This document shows positions 59,881-64,000 of a stretch of DNA of 64,000 bases, piece after piece. The stretch spans positions 310,001 to 374,000 of the forward strand of contig NZ_JBBIFX010000002.1 of the NCBI RefSeq assembly GCF_037543845.1, given 5' to 3'. The translations under genes were made by a program, and so were the position numbers. Every line of letters begins with the position of its first letter. Position 1 is the first letter of the stretch. Source of the DNA: Gymnodinialimonas ulvae. Lineage in GTDB: Bacteria; Pseudomonadota; Alphaproteobacteria; Rhodobacterales; Rhodobacteraceae. Under the pieces are notes generated by a model, which was given only the letters and a program-made list of their open reading frames with translations, ran no database searches and was not told the DNA's origin.

Positions 59881-61278
59881 TCACGCAAGGCTGGGCAGCC
59901 AGAGCACGATGCCGGGGAAAGCCACCAGAAGCGCGATGGTGATGGCGTCGGCGATGAAGAACGGGGTCACGCCGCGGAACACATCCTGCACCGAGAGATC
60001 ATCGCGCACACCCGCCACCACAAAGCAGTTCAACCCGATCGGCGGCGTGATCAGACAGAACTCGGCCATCTTGACCACCAAGATCCCGAACCACACGGCA
60101 CACATCGGCCCCGACATGCCAAAGGTGCTGTCCGCCGCCGACACATCGAGCCCGCCGTTGAGCGCCATGACCGCCGGGAACACCACAGGCAGGGTCAGAA
60201 GCAGCATGCCGATCGCATCCATGAACATGCCCAACACGGCATAGGCCAGAAGGATGCAGACCAGGATCAGCATCGGCGACATCTCAAGCGCCGTGATCCA
60301 GTCGGAGAAAACGCCCGGCAGATCGGCGAACCCAAGGAAGCGCACGTAGATCAGCACGCCCCAGATGATCGAGAAAATCATCACCGAAAGCTTGGCGGTT
60401 TCGATCAGGGCGTCTTTCAACTCGGGCCAGCGCATGCCCTTCCACAGGGCCATGCAGAAGACGATGAAGGCCCCGATGGCCCCGCCTTCGGTCGGGGTGC
60501 CCCAGGCATCGCCGAACGGGTTATAGACGAAGAAGATGATGATCACGACAACCGCCACGATGGGCAAAGCGGCGGGAAGCGAGGCGAAACGTTGCCCCCA
60601 TGTAAAGCCGGTCACGGGAGGACCGAAATTCTTCATCGTGAGCGCCAGACCAATGATCAGAAGCGCATAGACGAAGGCCGAGAAAATGCCGGGAATGAAG
60701 CCCGCAAGGAGCAGCATTCCGACGTCCTGTTCCACGATGATCGCGTAGATCACGAGGATCGCGGAGGGTGGAATAAGCGAGGCGAGCGTGCCGCCCGCGG
60801 CGACGACACCGGCAGCGAAACGCTTGTCATAGCCGACCTTCAGCATCTCGGGGATCGCGATGCGGGCGAAGACAGCGGCGGTGGCCACGGAGGCGCCGGA
60901 GACGGCGGCAAAGCCCGCAGTGGAGAAAACGGTAGAGACGGCGAGGCCGCCCGGTACCCAGGCGATCCAACGCTTCGCGGCCTCGAACAGCGCGCGGGTA
61001 AGCCCGGCGTGATAGGCGAGAAAACCGATGAGGATGAAGGTGGGGATCAGCGAAAGCGCCTGGTTCGCGACCTTGGAATGGGGCACCTGTCCGGCGGTTT
61101 TCACGGCGACTTCGATCGCCCAGAAGATGTCTTCGCCGCCGAAATCACGCCGCGCCCAGTTGATCAGGAAGAGGCCGACAAGGCCCGCGATGGCGGTGGC
61201 ATAGGCCACGCGCATGCCCAACACGACGAGCAAGAGCATCCCGCCGGTGACCCAAAGTCCGATTGTGGTGCTGTCCAT
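59881..61278 (-). CDS. dctM: TRAP transporter large permease (DctM family)
   Basis: This 465-residue large membrane subunit of a tripartite ATP-independent periplasmic transporter uses an ion gradient to import organic acids. It has about 12 hydrophobic segments. Family features include GLFLINWARRDFGGEDIFWAI at the second helix, LIPPSAILVIYAIIVEQDVG, and MFMDAIGMLLLTLPVVFPAV near the end. The start overlaps the dctQ stop by one base. Confidence 0.92.
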   Translation of the reverse strand: MDSTTIGLWVTGGMLLLVVLGMRVAYATAIAGLVGLFLINWARRDFGGEDIFWAIEVAVKTAGQVPHSKVANQALSLIPTFILIGFLAYHAGLTRALFEAAKRWIAWVPGGLAVSTVFSTAGFAAVSGASVATAAVFARIAIPEMLKVGYDKRFAAGVVAAGGTLASLIPPSAILVIYAIIVEQDVGMLLLAGFIPGIFSAFVYALLIIGLALTMKNFGPPVTGFTWGQRFASLPAALPIVAVVVIIIFFVYNPFGDAWGTPTEGGAIGAFIVFCMALWKGMRWPELKDALIETAKLSVMIFSIIWGVLIYVRFLGFADLPGVFSDWITALEMSPMLILVCILLAYAVLGMFMDAIGMLLLTLPVVFPAVMALNGGLDVSAADSTFGMSGPMCAVWFGILVVKMAEFCLITPPIGLNCFVVAGVRDDLSVQDVFRGVTPFFIADAITIALLVAFPGIVLWLPSLA

Positions 61279-61907
61279 CAGTCGCGCCCCGATACCTGTT
61301 GCGCCTCGGCGGCGGCCTGTTGTTCGACGGAGAGGGTGAAGGGCACGGCGGCTGGCCGGTCAAGGCCGAGCCAAAGCGCGCGCCCATAGGCCCAGATCTG
61401 CAACGCGGCGCGCAGGGTCAGCACCGCGAAGGCGGCCACAACGGCGAGTTTCGCGGGCCAGATCGGCAGGTTGATGTCGATCGAGCTGTCGCGGGACCAG
61501 TTGGGCCGGGAGAAATCGAACGACCGGTCGAAATGCGACCACGCGCCCCAAAGCAAAAGCGCGATGAGCAGGAAGATCAGGATCGTCATAAGAAGTTCCA
61601 CCGCCCAGAGCAGACGGCCCCGGAAGGCACCGATGACGATATCCATGCGAATATGGGCGCCCGAGCGTTGCACATAGGAGATGCCGAAGATCGCGATGAA
61701 GGGCATCGCCATTTCGATCCAGTCGACATACCCGCGCAGAGGCGAGCCGAAGAATTCACGCCCGCCCACCGAAAAGACGGCGAGGAACATGAGCCCGAAG
61801 GTGAACAGGCCGGAGACGATGATCATCAACATCTCTACCGGCAGAAGCATGCGATCCAGACGGCTGACGAGGCTGTCATCCGCGAGCACCGAAGAGGCAC
61901 TGGACAT
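61278..61907 (-). CDS. dctQ: TRAP transporter small permease (DctQ family)
   Basis: This 209-residue four-helix small membrane subunit has DctQ segments VDWIEMAMPFIAIFGISYVQRSGAHIRMDIVIG and FLLIALLLWGAWSHFDRSFDF. The loop between helices 3 and 4 is longer than usual and ends with a hydrophilic tail rich in Gln and Ala. It is preceded by the P/Q intercistronic hairpin. Confidence 0.88.
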   Translation of the reverse strand: MSSASSVLADDSLVSRLDRMLLPVEMLMIIVSGLFTFGLMFLAVFSVGGREFFGSPLRGYVDWIEMAMPFIAIFGISYVQRSGAHIRMDIVIGAFRGRLLWAVELLMTILIFLLIALLLWGAWSHFDRSFDFSRPNWSRDSSIDINLPIWPAKLAVVAAFAVLTLRAALQIWAYGRALWLGLDRPAAVPFTLSVEQQAAAEAQQVSGRD

Positions 61908-61928
61908 GGTGATTTTCCCGAAAATTGC

Positions 61929-61959
61929 GACGGCTCCGGCGGGATGTGCCGGAGCCGTC
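61929..61959 (-). terminator. Intercistronic hairpin between dctP and dctQ
   Basis: A perfect 12-bp stem (GACGGCTCCGGC / GCCGGAGCCGTC) with a 7-base loop lies 20 bases after the dctP stop. Only AATTTT follows, so it is likely to attenuate or stabilise, giving more binding protein than permease. Confidence 0.7.
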
Positions 61960-61979
61960 AGGTGTCCCGAAAGGGAGGC

Positions 61980-62990
61980 TTAGTTGCCCTGCGCTTCGGC
62001 GAGCGAGGATTGCACGAGGTCGTAGAGTTCCTGTGCGGGCAGACCCTGGCCTGACATTTCCTCGATCCAGGCGGCGTGGAGTGGCGTGGCGGCCTCGCGG
62101 AAGGCGTCCAGCTCGGCCTGCGGGATTTCCACGCTAGTGACGCTGTTCTCGGCCAGGACGCTGTCCCAGCGCTCCAGCAGCTCGGCGTAGTTGGCGAGGT
62201 AATGGTCGAGCGCCTCGGAGACGGATTCGTCAAGCGCTGCGCGGTGTTCATCCGACAGCGATTCGTAGGCGTCGATGTTCACCACGACGGGGCAGTTGAC
62301 CGTGCCGGGGTTGAGGTTGGCAGTCCACCAATCGGCTTCGTTGATGGTGCCGAACGACAGGTGGGCGTGCTGCGCGAAGGCGACCGTGTCGACGACGCCG
62401 CCCTGCATCGCCTGGTAGGCTTCGGTCGCGGTCACGGAGGTTGGAACGCCGCCGACGGCCTCGAACGCGCGGCCCAGGCCACCGGTGGCCCGCACACGCA
62501 TGCCGTCGAAATCGGCCAGGCCCGCAGGGGCATCGCCGGTGCCGACGAGGTTGTATTGTGGCATCGGCGAGGTCATCAGCAGCATCGCGTTCCACTGCGC
62601 CATTTCCTCGGCCACGGCGGGGTGGTTGTAGACGGCTGTGGCAACGGCGACCTCTTCTTCGAGCGTTGTGACGCCGAGGAAGGGCAGTTCGAGCACGGTG
62701 ATCGCGCGGTTCTTGTCGGGGTGGTAGCCGGCGCAGAACTGCGCCATCTCGAAGGCGCCGATTTCGATTCCGTCGAGGTTTTCACGGTTCGACGACAGGC
62801 CGCCGTAGGAGATGTTCATGGTGAATTCGCCGTTGGTGCGGTCAGAGACCAGCTCTGCCAGGCGCTCCACATGTTCGGTGAACGCGCGACGCTGACCCCA
62901 GAGCGAGACGTTCCATTCAACGGCGAAGGCTTCGGAGCCTATGGAGATGGCAAGCGCGGCGAGAGCCGTGCGGCTGAGAAGTTTTTGCAT
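61980..62990 (-). CDS. dctP: TRAP transporter substrate-binding protein (DctP family)
   Basis: This 336-residue periplasmic solute receptor has a signal peptide (TALAALAISIGSEAFAVEWN). The conserved DctP segments are LPFLGVTTLEEEVAVATAVY, the carboxylate-binding Arg in FDGMRVRATGGLGRAFEAVGG and MQGGVVDTVAFAQHAHLSFGTI. It lies first in the dctPQM order, next to the DctD-like regulator. The nearby pobA and PcaC genes suggest an aromatic acid as cargo, but the sequence does not show this. Confidence 0.9.
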   Translation of the reverse strand: MQKLLSRTALAALAISIGSEAFAVEWNVSLWGQRRAFTEHVERLAELVSDRTNGEFTMNISYGGLSSNRENLDGIEIGAFEMAQFCAGYHPDKNRAITVLELPFLGVTTLEEEVAVATAVYNHPAVAEEMAQWNAMLLMTSPMPQYNLVGTGDAPAGLADFDGMRVRATGGLGRAFEAVGGVPTSVTATEAYQAMQGGVVDTVAFAQHAHLSFGTINEADWWTANLNPGTVNCPVVVNIDAYESLSDEHRAALDESVSEALDHYLANYAELLERWDSVLAENSVTSVEIPQAELDAFREAATPLHAAWIEEMSGQGLPAQELYDLVQSSLAEAQGN

Positions 62991-63090
62991 GATGTCCTCC
63001 CTAGATCACATGCGATGTCATGGTGACGCGACTATGCGGCCCATTGAGGGACCTGTTTATGAAGAAATCCGCGCCGCGTCGGCAGGATGC

Positions 63091-63108
63091 CCTGCGGATA
63101 CCCGCAGG
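63091..63108 (-). terminator. Hairpin between the regulator gene and dctP
   Basis: The arms CCTGCGG / CCGCAGG (7 bp, 4-base loop) lie directly after the regulator stop codon on the minus strand. No T-tract follows; it may be a weak end signal. Confidence 0.4.
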
Positions 63109-63109
63109 C

Positions 63110-64000
63110 TTATAGCAGGGCGTCCTTGTCGAGGCCAAGCTTGACGATTTTCTCATTGAGTGTGCGCCGCCCGATGCCAAGCGCCTCGGCCACATCATCC
63201 ATGCGCCCGGCATGGGTGGTCAGGGCGGTGGCGATCATGTCGCGTTCAAGCTCGGCCACGGCGGCACGCAGCGTGTCGGCGCGCGGCGCGGTGCTGGTGT
63301 GTGGGGCGATGGCCTGCGCGAGCGTACCGGTGCCAATGCGCGCGGCGAGGATGCGACGCTCGGCCACCGAGCGGAGTTCGCGGACATTTCCGGGCCAACC
63401 ATGGGCCAGCGCGGCGGAGAGGTCATCGGCGCTCAGATCGGGCGCGTCGATGCCGTAAAGCTGCGCCAGATCGGCGAGGAAATGCAGCAGGAGCGGACGC
63501 AGATCCTCGGGCCGGTCGCGCAGAGGGGGCAGGGCGAGGGTGAAGGTGTTGAGGCGGTAAAGCAGATCCTCGCGGAACAGACCTGCGGCGACCTTGGCAG
63601 TGACATCTTCGTTGGTTGCGGCAAGCACACGGATGCGGACGGGGACCGGCGCACTGGCGCCTTCGGGGATCACGGCGCCGTCTTCGAGCACCCGCAGGAA
63701 CCGCGCCTGCACATCGGGCGGACAGGCGCAGACCTCATCAAGAAAGAGGGTGCCGCCATCGGCCTGGAGGATGCGGCCGTCGGCGCCACCGGCAACACCG
63801 AACATTTCGGCCACGAAGCTTTCGGGCGAGAGCAGCGCGCAGTTGACGGCGATGAAGGGTCGGTCGGGGGCGGGGCCAAGGTCATGCAGCGCGCGGGCCA
63901 CGAGATCCTTGCCGGTGCCGGTCTCGCCCAAGATCAGAACGGCGGCGGGCGTATCGGCAAGATCGGCCACCTGCGCGCGCAGATTGCGCACCGCCGCACT
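63110..64000 (-). CDS. DctD-like AAA+ response regulator lacking the GAFTGA motif (5' partial)
   Basis: This is the C-terminal part of an NtrC-family activator; the frame is open to the window edge and the receiver domain would lie beyond it. The AAA+ domain shows Walker A LILGETGTGKDLVARALHDL and Walker B GGTLFLDEVCACPPDVQARFLRVLEDG. The C-terminal Fis-type helix-turn-helix has DVAEALGIGRRTLNEKIVKLGL. Between the Walker motifs the loop that normally carries GAFTGA is replaced by EMFGVAGGADGR, so the sigma54 contact is missing. It is upstream of dctP on the same strand and probably controls the transporter with a sensor kinase encoded outside the window. Confidence 0.88.
   Translation of the reverse strand, partial: SAAVRNLRAQVADLADTPAAVLILGETGTGKDLVARALHDLGPAPDRPFIAVNCALLSPESFVAEMFGVAGGADGRILQADGGTLFLDEVCACPPDVQARFLRVLEDGAVIPEGASAPVPVRIRVLAATNEDVTAKVAAGLFREDLLYRLNTFTLALPPLRDRPEDLRPLLLHFLADLAQLYGIDAPDLSADDLSAALAHGWPGNVRELRSVAERRILAARIGTGTLAQAIAPHTSTAPRADTLRAAVAELERDMIATALTTHAGRMDDVAEALGIGRRTLNEKIVKLGLDKDALL

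Noticed and set aside
1..64000. CRISPR arrays, insertion sequences, prophage genes or toxin-antitoxin pairs
   Set aside because: No repeat-spacer pattern, transposase, integrase or phage structural gene was recognised on either strand.

Overview
The window is high-GC chromosomal DNA from an alphaproteobacterium, almost certainly a marine-type member of the Rhodobacteraceae (Roseobacter group). The evidence is the dnaA-dnaN-recF-gyrB block, the FlaF/FlbT/MotE/DUF6468/DUF1217 set of alphaproteobacterial flagellar genes, CtrA-type TTAA-N7-TTAA sites next to flagellar promoters, a CsgH-type curli locus and a TRAP transporter. I cannot name the genus from the sequence alone. No rRNA, tRNA, CRISPR array, insertion sequence or prophage is visible.

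Region 1 (1-9750) holds housekeeping and accessory genes: the 3' part of a THUMP-type RNA methyltransferase, two unassigned membrane or exported proteins, an L-arginine:glycine-type amidinotransferase, aquaporin Z, nicotinamidase, the tRNA-modifying rhodanese TrhO and an MFS transporter. A three-gene curli-like locus follows (curlin-repeat protein, CsgH, second curlin-repeat protein) with several hairpins behind it, then a DUF2461 protein. Region 2 (9750-22000) is the replication and core block. On the minus strand it runs rpsT, dnaA, dnaN, recF, gyrB, and the last gene overlaps a Rieske-like protein that has lost most of its iron-sulfur ligands. Enoyl-CoA hydratase and mutM follow on the minus strand, and ubiE-ubiB on the plus strand.

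Region 3 (21983-53927) is one large flagellar island of alternating blocks. fliK-flgD is on minus. The FlgJ-like and FlgN-like genes, fliC, flaF, flbT and a DUF1217 gene are on plus, and fliI is on minus. flgB-flgC-fliE-fliQ-flgF-flgG-flgA-flgH plus a His/Asp-rich FliL-like gene are on plus. fliL-DUF6468-motE-motA-(732-aa exported protein)-flhA-fliR-flhB-(126-aa coiled coil) is on minus. fliF-fliH-fliN-fliP and a small FliG-motif protein are on plus. motB and flgE-flgK-flgL-flgI are on minus. Many genes overlap by 1-4 bases, suggesting translational coupling. Full-length fliG, fliM, fliO, fliD, fliS and chemotaxis genes are absent here and must lie elsewhere or be replaced. CtrA-like sites sit between fliL and fliF and upstream of flgE.

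Region 4 (54000-64000) is catabolic and accessory, all on the minus strand. It contains a DctD-like regulator cut by the window edge and lacking the sigma54-contact GAFTGA loop, a TRAP transporter (dctP, a P/Q intercistronic hairpin, dctQ, dctM), and a tandem pair of diverged Lin0512-family proteins preceded by a perfect 14-bp palindrome. These are followed by pobA and a PcaC-like decarboxylase (4-hydroxybenzoate to the beta-ketoadipate pathway), then a TetR regulator whose 3' end overlaps an operator-like palindrome in front of a two-subunit molybdenum hydroxylase of the isoquinoline 1-oxidoreductase type.

The most interesting observations are the ligand-depleted Rieske homologue coupled to gyrB, the FliG-fragment protein with a frameshifted ORF behind it, the two uncharacterised flagellar proteins in the motA-flhB operon, the metal-binding-looking FliL paralogue, and the GAFTGA-less DctD. 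All assignments come from reading the sequence and from family knowledge; no searches were run.
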